In this document: piece after piece, positions 16,721 through 25,545 of the stretch | Numbering within the stretch: the first letter of the stretch is position 1 | Layout: every line of letters starts with the position of its first letter | From: Desulfoluna butyratoxydans | GTDB lineage: Bacteria > Desulfobacterota > Desulfobacteria > Desulfobacterales > Desulfolunaceae | Reading direction: 5' to 3' | NCBI RefSeq assembly: GCF_900699765.1 | Contig: NZ_CAADHO010000002.1 | Span: forward strand, 124,001 to 188,000 | DNA length: 64,000 nucleotides | Translations under genes and position numbers: made by a program | The notes under the pieces: model-generated | Databases searched by the model: none | Told to the model about the DNA's origin: nothing | What the model saw: only the letters and a program-made list of their open reading frames with translations

Positions 16721-19174
16721 TCAGCGGTCCCCCCCAAGGCGCTTGTCGAGCTCCATGGCACGGAGCCGTTCCGTGGCCATGCCGCTCCAGAACTCATCAT
16801 CCGAGGTTGAGACGGCCCGGTAAAGAACCATGGCACGGCTTGTCTCTCCGCCCTTGGCCAGGGCATCGGCCCGTAAAAAACGAAGCTCTTCACCGGAGAC
16901 CTCTTCACCGGCATATTTTTCCGCCCCGGCAAAGGCGGTTACCGCGTCCAGGTACTTGCCCAGCTTCATCTCCAGATCTCCCAGGCGGCGGTACGCCGCA
17001 TAGAGATCATCCGACGGCACGGGCTCCCCGGCTTCCAGGAGGGGAATCGCCTTTTTAAGGCGGCCTGCGGCCCCGGCGTGGTCCCCCAGATCTTCCCGGC
17101 ACCGGGAGAGCCAGACCTGGGCCTCGGCGCCCTCGCCGAAGCTCAGGCTTTTTTTGAACAGCACCTCGGCCTGCTCCAGCTCACCGGCCTCGTAGAGGAT
17201 GCGCCCCAGCCTCAGGGAGGATTCTCCCTGGCCCGGAGCCTTGGGGTACCGCTCCAGGTAGCGGGTAAAAATGGTTTGCGCCTCTTTCTTGCGCCCGCCC
17301 TCGTCCAGGGCCTGCCCCAGCTGAAAGTAGAGACCGGCCAGGCGTTCCTCCCCCGACCACTTGAGCCGCTTCATGGACAGGACAATGGCGCGCTCCAGCT
17401 CCTTGGCGGCGCTGCCGTAGAGGTGGGCTGTCATAAAGGCCTCTCCGGCCAGGAGAAAGATGTCGGGATTCTCCAGCTTGTGCAGGAGGCGCCGCTCCTT
17501 TTCAAAAAACGCAATGAGATCCACATACCGACCCTCGGCCATGAGCCCCTTGAAGTGACCCAGCACGGCCTGCTCGGCACGGGCATAGGCTTCGGCCCGC
17601 AAGCCCCCTGCCCCGACCTCCAGCAGTTTTTTTACCATGGCAACGCTGGCCTCGTGCTCACCGGCCTCATCGTAAAGGGACGCCATGCGCAGCATGGAGA
17701 GGCGCGCCAGGGGGTGCTCGGAAAAATCATCGATGACCTGGGTGTAGAGGGCCTCCTTCTCCTTTCGGTCCGGAAGCTGCTCGGCCAGGCGGACCAGGGC
17801 CGTCACATAGCCCTCCCCTTCGGTGTAGCGCTCAATAACCATGCGGAAAAAGGCCTTGGCGCGGTCCGGGCGGCCGTCGTCCAGCCAGCTCTCCCCCACG
17901 CTCTCAAGGGCCATGTCCGCGCCTTGGGCATCGGGAAAAAGGTTGGCAAACTGCACCAGGTAGCGGCGCGCCACTTCACGGTGCCCCGCCCTCAAGGCAG
18001 CCTGGCCGCCGTAAAGGAGAAGGTCGGGATCCTGCCACACCGCCTCTTCGCTCTCTGCCATAAGGGCCTCAAAGAGGGCCTGGCTTTTGGCAAAATCCCC
18101 CACGTCGTAGAGGACCAGGGCCATCTCCTTTTTGGCTTCCCCGGCAAAGGCCAGGGACTCGCCCAGGTCCGTCACGGTCTTGAGCATGGGCAGGGCTTCC
18201 ACGGCACGGTCCGTGCGACGCAGGAGCTTTGCCAGGCGAAAGGCCGTATCCGGGGCTCCGGTAAAGCCGATGTGGTCTTCCAGAACCACACGGAAGTACC
18301 CTTCGGCCATGCCGTGGTCCCCCAGGGCCGCATAGGTGCTTCCCAGCATGGAGAGGGCATAGGGCAGGTACGGAGAGTCCGGGTACCGGCTGATAAAATC
18401 GTTGATGCGGGCCGGAAGCGAGACAAACCCATCCTGATGGTGACTGCTCTCTGCGGAGCGGAAGCCGCTGAGCACCCGGAGGATCTCAAGGCCCTCGGCA
18501 CAGCCCCGTGGCATGTCAGAGAGTTTCAGGCTCTTGGCCGCCTCCTGCTCGGCGCGCCGATACGCACCGCTCTGCATGAGGGTCAGAATGCGATCCATGC
18601 CGTCCCCCTCCCGGCAAAGGGTGCTTTTTACCTCCAGCAACAAATCGTCCACGGTGCCGGAAAAGCCCTCCCGGGCCACCAGGTGGGTCTCCTCGGCCCG
18701 GGAGCCGGCCGGAGCCGGAATACGTCCGAGGACCCGCTCCGGGGTGAGGACATCGGCCGGTCGCTTGACGCTCCGGGGCGCCTTGCTGCGAAGGGTCTCC
18801 TTGAGGGAGAGCAAAATCACGAGACGCGAGCCCGTCCATCCGTGTTCCATGGCCAAAATAGGGTCAGCCGTCCGCACCAGCAGGGTGGTGACTGACGGCG
18901 TACGGCGCCGCACCGCCACCTCAATGGTGCCGGGCCCCGGCAGCAGGCCTTCTGAAACGGTGGCGTCTTTCAGGGCAATGAGCAGTTCATGGTCGTCGAT
19001 CTTCACCACTTTGGCGGCCACGGGCTCGGAAAAGGTGAGCTCCACGCGATCCGGTGCCCGAAAAACCTTCACCCGGGTCACCTCCACCGCCATGGCCTGC
19101 CCCCACGCCATCAACACGAGGGCTGCCGCTGCCCATGGAATCCATCTGCCCTGCCGTTTTGGGAATGCCGTCAT
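16721..19174 (-). CDS. TPR-repeat protein with AMIN-like N-terminal domain
   Basis: 817 residues with a signal peptide (about 1-28, ending GQAMA). A beta-rich AMIN-like domain (EVTRVKVFRAPDRVELTFSE onward, to about residue 125) follows, then a long array of tetratricopeptide-like helices (about 190-800, e.g. YPLA-type spacing with AL.G....A...F). The protein is predicted periplasmic or envelope-bound. AMIN domains target periplasmic proteins to peptidoglycan or outer-membrane assemblies; TPRs scaffold partners. It has a textbook sigma-54 promoter and sits between two sigma-54 activators in the motility block, so it probably serves flagellum or pilus assembly or placement (inference). Start: AAGGAG 6 nt upstream of 19174. 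Confidence 0.82.
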   Translation of the reverse strand: MTAFPKRQGRWIPWAAAALVLMAWGQAMAVEVTRVKVFRAPDRVELTFSEPVAAKVVKIDDHELLIALKDATVSEGLLPGPGTIEVAVRRRTPSVTTLLVRTADPILAMEHGWTGSRLVILLSLKETLRSKAPRSVKRPADVLTPERVLGRIPAPAGSRAEETHLVAREGFSGTVDDLLLEVKSTLCREGDGMDRILTLMQSGAYRRAEQEAAKSLKLSDMPRGCAEGLEILRVLSGFRSAESSHHQDGFVSLPARINDFISRYPDSPYLPYALSMLGSTYAALGDHGMAEGYFRVVLEDHIGFTGAPDTAFRLAKLLRRTDRAVEALPMLKTVTDLGESLAFAGEAKKEMALVLYDVGDFAKSQALFEALMAESEEAVWQDPDLLLYGGQAALRAGHREVARRYLVQFANLFPDAQGADMALESVGESWLDDGRPDRAKAFFRMVIERYTEGEGYVTALVRLAEQLPDRKEKEALYTQVIDDFSEHPLARLSMLRMASLYDEAGEHEASVAMVKKLLEVGAGGLRAEAYARAEQAVLGHFKGLMAEGRYVDLIAFFEKERRLLHKLENPDIFLLAGEAFMTAHLYGSAAKELERAIVLSMKRLKWSGEERLAGLYFQLGQALDEGGRKKEAQTIFTRYLERYPKAPGQGESSLRLGRILYEAGELEQAEVLFKKSLSFGEGAEAQVWLSRCREDLGDHAGAAGRLKKAIPLLEAGEPVPSDDLYAAYRRLGDLEMKLGKYLDAVTAFAGAEKYAGEEVSGEELRFLRADALAKGGETSRAMVLYRAVSTSDDEFWSGMATERLRAMELDKRLGGDR

Positions 19175-19248
19175 CGTCAACTCCTTCGTGGTCCCTTGTG
19201 ATTCCCCGCCGGATGCACGCCTGGCGCAGCCGATCGCCCATGGGTTTT

Positions 19249-19263
19249 GCAACCCCTGTGCCA
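19249..19263 (-). promoter_or_regulatory. Sigma-54 promoter upstream of the TPR gene
   Basis: On the minus strand TGGCAC (19263-19258), 5 nt spacer, TTGC (19252-19249): a full match to the TGGCAC-N5-TTGC consensus, about 75 nt upstream of the TPR protein start. The adjacent activator genes encode GAFTGA proteins. Confidence 0.85.
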
Positions 19264-19467
19264 GAAGGCCCAGGCAGGCCGTAACCATCGTAAAGCACGA
19301 CAAATTGCCGTTGATTCGGAGTCGGAGCCCCTCTGAAAAGAGGCGGTAAACGAGCTGGACAGGCGCCAAGAATTTGACAGGGCAGGACAGGGGAAGTCGC
19401 ACGGGTAAGGCCCGGGGCCGCAAGGGGCACCCGAACCGCGGAGAGGAGCATGCCGACACAAGGCGGC

Positions 19468-20829
19468 CTACACAGCAGAGGAGGTCGACCCCTCTTCAAT
19501 CTTCATCTTTTTGATCTTCTCCACCAGGGTGGTCCGCTTCATGCTGAGAAGCTCGGCCGCTTTGGCCTTCACCCAGTTGGATTCGTTCAACGCTTGAAGA
19601 ATCAGGGATTTCTGGTGCTGTTCCACGGACTCCTGGAAGTTGACTCCGTGGCGCACATCACAAAAGAGGGCCGCGTCCTGGGGGGCACCGCCGTCGGAAA
19701 GCTCTGCGGTGAAGTGATCGGGCAGGTCCTCCACGTCCACGATGTTGCCGTCCACCAGCACGGAAAACCGCTCCACCAGGTTCTCGAGTTCACGGACGTT
19801 GCCGGGCCAGTCATAGGCCGTCATGGTGTCCATGGCCTCAGGAGAGAAACTCTTCTTCTCCATGCCGGTGCGGCGCGCAAGTTTGTCCATGAAATGCTCT
19901 GCCAGAAGGGGGATGTCGCTTCGCCGCTCCCGCAAGGGGGGCATGATCACGGGAATCACGTTGAGGCGGTAGTAGAGGTCTTCGCGGAACGCTTTCTGCT
20001 CCACGGCCAGGGCAAGGTCTTTGTTGGTGGCGGAAATGATGCGTATGTCCACGTGGATGGAGCGCGTGGCCCCCACCCGCTCAAAGCACTTCTCCTGGAT
20101 AGCCCGAAGGAGCTTCACCTGGAGGTCGGGGCTCATGTCCCCGATCTCATCGAGGAAAATGGTGCCTCCGTCGGCCAGCTCAAACCGACCCGGCCGGGCC
20201 CTGTGGGCCCCTGTAAAGGCGCCCTTTTCATGGCCGAAGAGCTCGCTTTCCAGGAGTTCACCCGGAATGGCGCCGCAGTTGATCACCACCAAAGGGGCGT
20301 TGCGCCGGGGGCTGTTGCGGTGGATGGCACGGGCGATGAGCTCTTTGCCCGTCCCGCTCTCCCCGGTTATCAGCACGGTACTGTCGGTGGTGGCCACTTT
20401 GTTGGCCACCTTCAGGACCCGCCGGATGCCCTCGCTCTCTCCGATGAGGCCCCGGCTGTCAAACCCCGCTGCCGCGGATGCGCCAGGGGCGGCAAGGGCC
20501 ATGGAGCGGCAGGCATCCACCAGCTCGTCCGCGCCCACCCCGTCGTCAAGATGCAGGGTGTTCCCATAATCGGGTTCCGGGCCCTTGCCCACGAGGATAA
20601 GGGGCGGTTCACCGCATCGTTTCAGAAACAGGGAGAGGGCCGAAGCGTCGCTTTCGGACAGGTGTGAGGCCACGACGGCCCCATAACCGGAGTCGCCGGA
20701 CACCTCCGTCACTGCCGTTAACTCCGGCGCCGACTCGATCTTGAGGTCGCAATTGGAAAGCATCCCCATAAGCAGAGAGCTGTCCAGCTCCCCTTTTATG
20801 AGTACTTTGATCATCCTGGTGTCCGCCAT
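19468..20829 (-). CDS. Sigma-54 activator with degenerate receiver-like domain
   Basis: 453 residues. The N-terminal domain (about 1-110) has the size of a receiver but lacks its acidic pocket and phospho-Asp. The AAA+ domain has GESGTGKE, the full GAFTGA loop and [11 protein letters not shown]. The C-terminus is a Fis-type helix-turn-helix ([20 protein letters not shown]). This resembles FleQ-type master flagellar regulators, which do not need phosphorylation and can bind c-di-GMP through the AAA+ domain. The gene lies just upstream of the sigma-54-driven TPR gene. The start at 20829 lacks a strong ribosome site; residue 6 (Met) is an alternative. Confidence 0.88.
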   Translation of the reverse strand: MADTRMIKVLIKGELDSSLLMGMLSNCDLKIESAPELTAVTEVSGDSGYGAVVASHLSESDASALSLFLKRCGEPPLILVGKGPEPDYGNTLHLDDGVGADELVDACRSMALAAPGASAAAGFDSRGLIGESEGIRRVLKVANKVATTDSTVLITGESGTGKELIARAIHRNSPRRNAPLVVINCGAIPGELLESELFGHEKGAFTGAHRARPGRFELADGGTIFLDEIGDMSPDLQVKLLRAIQEKCFERVGATRSIHVDIRIISATNKDLALAVEQKAFREDLYYRLNVIPVIMPPLRERRSDIPLLAEHFMDKLARRTGMEKKSFSPEAMDTMTAYDWPGNVRELENLVERFSVLVDGNIVDVEDLPDHFTAELSDGGAPQDAALFCDVRHGVNFQESVEQHQKSLILQALNESNWVKAKAAELLSMKRTTLVEKIKKMKIEEGSTSSAV

Positions 20830-20925
20830 GATTGCTACGGTCCTATCTTACTGCATTCGGTCGTGGAAGTGGGTTATTACGCAAAGCCAAGGGAGGGGGA
20901 GATAACGAGGGGACACCTCGGTAGT

Positions 20926-21300
20926 CTATCCAATTATTTTGCCCAGCTTGTCTGCGATGGCCTCGGCCGTAAACGGCTTCACCACATAGTTTGATACACC
21001 CGCCTGCACCGCTTCGATGACGTTCTGTTTCTGGGCTTCGGCGGTCACCATAAGAAATGGAATATCTTTATAAACGGGATCGGAGCGCACCAGTTTCAGC
21101 AGATCAAGACCCGTCATCTTGGGCATGTTCCAATCCGAAATAATCAGGTCAAAGCTGCCCCGCTTCAACTCCTCCAGCGCCGTGGTCCCATCATCGGCTT
21201 CCGTGATGTTGGTGTACCCCAGTTGCTTGAGGATGTTTTTCATGATTCGGCGCATGGTGGCAAAATCATCAACAACAAGGATCTTCAAGGATGTACTCAT
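20926..21300 (-). CDS. cheY: Chemotaxis response regulator CheY
   Basis: 124 residues, a stand-alone receiver. It shows the acidic pair VVDD, the phospho-Asp in DLIISDWNMPKM, Thr in MVTAEA and Lys in VVKPF. The WNMPKMTGLDLLK pattern is characteristic of CheY proper. CheY-P binds FliM at the motor switch. It is flanked by the sigma-54 activator and a CheX-type phosphatase. Confidence 0.95.
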   Translation of the reverse strand: MSTSLKILVVDDFATMRRIMKNILKQLGYTNITEADDGTTALEELKRGSFDLIISDWNMPKMTGLDLLKLVRSDPVYKDIPFLMVTAEAQKQNVIEAVQAGVSNYVVKPFTAEAIADKLGKIIG

Positions 21301-21531
21301 TTCCCGATCTCCATCGATCTCTAACGCGACCCCACCGTCCCTTCACCGGGTAACCCCATGACGGTACCCAAGGGTTCTCTAATCTCATGGCCCACAGGAC
21401 GGTCTCTCCTGTTCGAGACACAACACCGGATGATGGCGCCTCGTCGAGGCGGTTCCAAAATCTATCCCACACGGGCCTGCCTCACCCTAACAGATAGCAC
21501 CTGCGACACAAATCCACAACAGGCGCTTTCG

Positions 21532-21993
21532 TTAACATTCAAGGCAAACTTCTATGGTAAATTCCCCTCCCTCGGTTGTAAAGGGGATAGCGATCTTCGG
21601 CCCGTCGGAGTAATGGGTGATGGCATGGCCCCGCCCGCTCACCACCGAAGGGATCGAAGCCTGAAACACCCGGCCGTTCTCTTCCATCTCACGCCGAGCC
21701 TGCCCCGAGATCATGTTGATGATCTCGCCGACGGCATCGGACACCTCATGGGACAGTTCGGTGATCTCCTCACCGAACATGTTGGAGACCACCCGAAGGA
21801 TACTTCCCTCGTCAAAGGTCACGGCAATGGTGCCGTTGGTCTCCCCCGTCAATCCGATGATCCCGGTGACGTCCCCCGTGGCCCGGTCGTCCCGCTTCAG
21901 GTAGGGAGCCCCTGCCTTGCAGCTGACAAAGGCCATGGTCTCCAAGACATTGGAGGTGGCGTGAATAAATGGGTTGATCACATTTGCATCCAT
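21532..21993 (-). CDS. cheX: CheX-type CheY-P phosphatase
   Basis: 153 residues. The hallmark helix EIINMISGQARREME contains the catalytic E-x-x-N pair of the CheC/CheX/FliY phosphatases; only one such helix is present, as in CheX. N-terminal MDANVINPFIHATSNVLETMA is also CheX-like. It would dephosphorylate CheY-P from the gene 231 nt downstream. The ATG at 21993 begins the conserved region; the upstream in-frame extension to 22056 looks non-coding. Confidence 0.88.
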   Translation of the reverse strand: MDANVINPFIHATSNVLETMAFVSCKAGAPYLKRDDRATGDVTGIIGLTGETNGTIAVTFDEGSILRVVSNMFGEEITELSHEVSDAVGEIINMISGQARREMEENGRVFQASIPSVVSGRGHAITHYSDGPKIAIPFTTEGGEFTIEVCLEC

Positions 21994-22155
21994 AACGCAC
22001 TCACTCGTCCGTCGGGCCTTACGGCCTGGTTCGCTCGTTTGGTGTCTTCCCCCCAACGCAGGTCAGGGGCCAAAGACGTCATGCGGCCCCGGGGCTGCCC
22101 CAGGTCCGCCGAACCGCACCCGCCCTGAGCAAAGGCGCCGCAGCACATACCCGTA

Positions 22156-23694
22156 TCACTCTTTTTTCACCGTGCCCTCAAGGCCGCCGGTACGCACCAC
22201 CTTGAGGTAGGCGTCCACCACCCTGGGGTCGAACTGTCCCCCGGCCCCGTCCCGGATAATGGCCGTGACCTTGTCCAGGGGCATCTTCCGGCGATAGGCC
22301 CTGTCCGACGCCATGGCGTCGAAGGCATCGGCCACAGACAGGATCCGGGCCAGAAAGGGAATGGCCACCCCGCGCAGGCCCTCGGGATAACCCTGGCCGT
22401 CAAACCGCTCGTGGTGATGGCGGATGATCTGCGCCTCCCGGTCCCAGAGACCGAGCTGGCCCACGATGTCGGCACCGATGTCGGGGTGCTCTTTGATCTT
22501 TTCAAACTCTTCGTCCGTCAGGCGCCCGGGCTTTAGGAGTATTGCATCCCGAATCCCTATCTTTCCTATATCGTGGAGCCGTCCGGCAAAATTCAGGACA
22601 TCGAGTTCCTCTTTGGTGCACCCCAGCTCCGAGCCCAGGAGAATGGCCAGCTCCGCCACCCGGTTGGAGTGCTGGTTGGTGTAGGAATCACGGGCTTCCA
22701 CCGCCTTGACAAAGGCCGACAGGGTGGAAAAAAGGTTGTCGTAGATGTTCTCGTAAAGGGCCACGTTTTCCACGTTGCCCGCGGCCTTCTGGGTCATGAA
22801 GCTCAGGTGGTAGACATCTTTTTCGGAAAAATGGCGCGCTTCGTCCAGGTGACAGGTCACCAGCACCCCCAGGCTCTTGGCCCGGATCTTCAAGGGCACC
22901 AGCACCACGGAACTCATGGGAGCCTTCATCTCCCGGAGCCGGGTGCTGTGGGAGATGAGGGTGGGAACCCCTTCCAGGGCCACCTCCCGGATGAGCGCTT
23001 CAAGCTCACCGCCGTAGCGGGCAAGGCCATCCAGGGAGATGCGGGCACCGTTGGAACCGGTGGCCGCCATCTCAAAGGGGGTGTCCACGGACTCACTCAC
23101 GATAAAAAACCGGGAGGACTCTGCGCCGGTGATGTCCACGGCAGACTCCGTGGCCTTCTTGAAGAGCTCCTCGCTGGAGCTGATGGCGGAAAAGTCATCC
23201 ATGATGCGGTTCATGATGTTGAGCTCTTCCACCTTGCCCACGAGCTCGGCATTGAGGGACTCCAGCCGCTCCTTGCCTTCCACTTCCTTGGCCAGGAGCA
23301 GGTTCTTCAAAAAGAGCTCCCGCTCCCTGAAGACACGGTTGACGCACAGCTCCATCTGCTCGAGCTTCACCGGCTTGATGAGAAAATCCACAACCCCGTT
23401 TTTCAAGGTGGAGAGGGTGTTTTCCAGGGAGGGAAAACCGGTCATGACCACCACGGGAATGGAGACATCCTTCTGGCGAATGTGCTCGGCGAGCTCCAGG
23501 CCGTCCATGCCCGGCATGTTGATGTCGGTAAAGCAGCAGTCCACCTGGTGGGAGGCAAGAACCTCCAAAGCCTGATGGCCGTTGCCCGCCGTCAACACCT
23601 GGTACCCCTTGTGCCTGAAGTATTCCCCGGTGATGTCGAGAATGCTCTCCTCGTCATCCACAAAAAGTATCGTTTCTTTTCCGCGTTCCGTCAT
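22156..23694 (-). CDS. HD-GYP response regulator (c-di-GMP phosphodiesterase)
   Basis: 512 residues: receiver domain (about 8-125, phospho-Asp in FTDINMPGMDG, Lys in FLIKPVK), a coiled linker, a GAF-like sensor domain (about 165-315), then an HD-GYP domain. HD-GYP motifs are intact: HDIGKIG, HPDIGADIV, and HHHERFDGQGYPEGL (the HHE...GYP signature). It should hydrolyse c-di-GMP in response to a partner kinase and perhaps a GAF ligand. It caps the motility block, consistent with a role in motile/sessile switching. The ribosome site is weak; a sigma-70-like promoter lies about 190 nt upstream. Confidence 0.93.
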   Translation of the reverse strand: MTERGKETILFVDDEESILDITGEYFRHKGYQVLTAGNGHQALEVLASHQVDCCFTDINMPGMDGLELAEHIRQKDVSIPVVVMTGFPSLENTLSTLKNGVVDFLIKPVKLEQMELCVNRVFRERELFLKNLLLAKEVEGKERLESLNAELVGKVEELNIMNRIMDDFSAISSSEELFKKATESAVDITGAESSRFFIVSESVDTPFEMAATGSNGARISLDGLARYGGELEALIREVALEGVPTLISHSTRLREMKAPMSSVVLVPLKIRAKSLGVLVTCHLDEARHFSEKDVYHLSFMTQKAAGNVENVALYENIYDNLFSTLSAFVKAVEARDSYTNQHSNRVAELAILLGSELGCTKEELDVLNFAGRLHDIGKIGIRDAILLKPGRLTDEEFEKIKEHPDIGADIVGQLGLWDREAQIIRHHHERFDGQGYPEGLRGVAIPFLARILSVADAFDAMASDRAYRRKMPLDKVTAIIRDGAGGQFDPRVVDAYLKVVRTGGLEGTVKKE

Positions 23695-24016
23695 CTGCTG
23701 CTTACCAATGGCATGGGATCATCGACGAATGGCATGGAGAGCCGCCGTGTGGCCGTGGGACAGGGACCGCAAAAAAGCACCGCAGAAAAGCCGGCGCTCA
23801 GGTGAGTCCCTTTCCGGAGAGCCGAAGCCGTCAAACGGGGCAAGCTGCCTTCATTTTTGCAGGCTTCGGTCCTTTGTGGTACATCATCATAGATCATTTT
23901 ATAGGCCTTTGCAAAAACTAACCCGATTTAATACCGATGCACAGAGCGGGCGCGCCATCTTCGGCCCTTTCCCCCTCCGCACCGCCCAACCCCTAAGGGA
24001 GCCAGCTAAAAATTCC
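23695..24016. other. Divergent intergenic region between HD-GYP and helicase genes
   Basis: 322 nt without a coding frame. It contains the minus-strand promoter annotated at 23886-23914 and a 10-bp direct repeat AATGGCATGG at 23707-23716 and 23728-23737, 21 bp apart (two helical turns), close to the HD-GYP start codon. I saw no clear plus-strand promoter. Confidence 0.45.
23886..23914 (-). promoter_or_regulatory. Putative sigma-70 promoter for the HD-GYP gene
   Basis: Minus strand TTGCAA (23914-23909), 17 nt, TATGAT (23891-23886), in an AT-rich patch about 190 nt upstream of the HD-GYP start. Confidence 0.45.
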
Positions 24017-25429
24017 GTGGAAATTCGTTTAGACAACCGGGCCACCCTCATCGCCCCCCCTGGGGAGCTGGCCGATGCCGTCAAGCAGAACCTGACCCTT
24101 CCCAACCCCGTCTGGCAGGAGAACCAGCGCCGCGGCCGGTGGAACCGCGGGGTGGACAAGGACCTTCTTTTCTACGAAGAGACCGACGAGGGCTTAAGCG
24201 TCCCCAGGGGCTGCATGCGGATGATCATCACCGCCTGCAGGCACCACAACGTGGCCTTCTCCCTTACGGACAACCGCAGGACATGCCCGGAGGTCGACTT
24301 TGAATTTACCGGTTCCCTGCGCCCCTTTCAGGAAGAGGCCTGCAATGCGGTGCTGAAAAAGGAGTTCGGGGTCCTCACCGCCCCCACCGGCGCCGGCAAA
24401 ACCGTCATGGCCCTCTACCTCGTGGCCCAGCGGCGTCAGCCCACCCTCATCGTGGTCCACACCAAGGACCTGGCCCGCCAGTGGATCGCCCGCGTAGAAT
24501 CCTTCCTCGGCATTCCCGAAAAAGAGGTGGGCCTCATCGGGGGCGGCACCTGCCGCTTAGGAGACAAGGTCACCGTGGCCATGGTCCAGTCCCTGTACAA
24601 ACGCTCGGCCGAGGTGGCCCCCACCATCGGGCACCTCATCGTGGATGAATGCCACCGGGCACCCAGCCGCACCTTTACCGAAGCCGTGACCCGCTTTGAC
24701 TCCCATTACATGACCGGCCTGTCGGCCACCCCCTGGCGGCGGGACAAACTCTCCCGCCTCATCTTCTTCCATTTGGGGGAGTCCGCCTGGCAGATCGACA
24801 AGAGCCCCCTCATCGAAGAGGGGCACCTCCTGAAGGCCGAGGTGCGCTTCCGTCTTACACCCTTCTATTCAGATATCGACGGAACCACCCATTATCCTAA
24901 GCTCATGGCGCAACTTACCGGAGACCCGGAACGCAACGCCCTGATCGTCAAGGATATTTCCGAAGAGCTTCCCCACACCCAGGGGACCCTGCTCGTCCTC
25001 TCCGACCGGAAAGCCCACTGCGAAAACATGAAAACCCTTCTCTTCTACAACCACGGCATCGAGGCCGACCTCATCACCGGAGACCTCTCAAAATCAGCAC
25101 GGACCGAGGCCCTGGAACGCCTGGAAAAAGGAGAGACCCGGGTGCTCTTTGCCACCAGCCAGCTCCTGGGGGAAGGATTTGACGCCAGCTGCCTGGCCAC
25201 CCTGTTCCTCACCTACCCCATCCGTTTTTCCGGGCGGCTCATCCAGTACCTGGGGCGGGTCCTCAGGCCCGGAGCGGGCAAGGACAAGGCGCTTATCGTG
25301 GATTACGTGGACGCTGAAATCGGTGTCCTGGAGTCTGCGGCCCGGGCTCGGCTCTCGGTCTACCGGTCCAACAGCATCGCCATTGCCGACGGTCCCCCAC
25401 CGTCAGGGGACGACGTGATTAATTCTTGA
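24017..25429 (+). CDS. SF2 DEAD/DEAH-type helicase (SSL2-like)
   Basis: About 470 residues of superfamily 2 helicase. The N-terminal domain is short (to about 100). Motifs: Walker A TAPTGAGKT (motif I), DECHRAPS (motif II, DExH), TGLSATPWRRD (motif III), and in the second RecA domain TSQLLGEGFDASCL and QYLGRVLRPG (motifs V and VI, with the arginine finger). This matches the COG1061/XPB-like group of DNA helicases. It is a stand-alone gene divergent from the HD-GYP regulator. The start is uncertain: GTG 24017 opens the conserved sequence, but the nearest AAGGGAG is about 15 nt upstream, so an upstream alternative start is possible. In-frame sequence further upstream (to 23582) overlaps the HD-GYP gene and is not plausible. 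Confidence 0.85.
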   Translation: MEIRLDNRATLIAPPGELADAVKQNLTLPNPVWQENQRRGRWNRGVDKDLLFYEETDEGLSVPRGCMRMIITACRHHNVAFSLTDNRRTCPEVDFEFTGSLRPFQEEACNAVLKKEFGVLTAPTGAGKTVMALYLVAQRRQPTLIVVHTKDLARQWIARVESFLGIPEKEVGLIGGGTCRLGDKVTVAMVQSLYKRSAEVAPTIGHLIVDECHRAPSRTFTEAVTRFDSHYMTGLSATPWRRDKLSRLIFFHLGESAWQIDKSPLIEEGHLLKAEVRFRLTPFYSDIDGTTHYPKLMAQLTGDPERNALIVKDISEELPHTQGTLLVLSDRKAHCENMKTLLFYNHGIEADLITGDLSKSARTEALERLEKGETRVLFATSQLLGEGFDASCLATLFLTYPIRFSGRLIQYLGRVLRPGAGKDKALIVDYVDAEIGVLESAARARLSVYRSNSIAIADGPPPSGDDVINS

Positions 25430-25443
25430 TCGACACTTTTTAA

Positions 25444-25489
25444 CAGAATTATATTCTGCAGCATTACAAATAACCAGAACTATATTCTT
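25444..25489. promoter_or_regulatory. Paired operator sites upstream of the Lrp-type gene
   Basis: CAGAAT-TAT-ATTCTG (25444-25458) is a perfect inverted repeat. A second site, CAGAAC-TAT-ATTCTT (25475-25489), starts exactly 31 bp later (three helical turns) and overlaps the -35 box. This geometry fits cooperative binding by an Lrp/AsnC-family dimer or octamer, most simply the product of the next gene (autoregulation, inferred). Confidence 0.7.
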
Positions 25490-25517
25490 GACACCTTCCT
25501 TCCGGGCGAGGTATCTT
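25488..25517 (+). promoter_or_regulatory. Sigma-70-like promoter of the lrp-like/lysA operon
   Basis: TTGACA (25488-25493) and, after 18 nt, TATCTT (25512-25517), about 30 nt upstream of the coding start. The second operator half-site overlaps the -35 box. Confidence 0.6.
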
Positions 25518-25545
25518 TGCTATAAACCATGGAGAGAACCCAATC

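Noticed and set aside
17078..18895. 605-residue plus-strand open frame
   Set aside because: Shadow of the TPR gene on the minus strand, with no signal peptide, ribosome site or motif of its own.
23582..24016. N-terminal extension of the helicase by about 145 residues
   Set aside because: It would overlap the HD-GYP gene on the other strand, lacks the helicase motifs and contains promoter-like DNA, so the start was set at GTG 24017.
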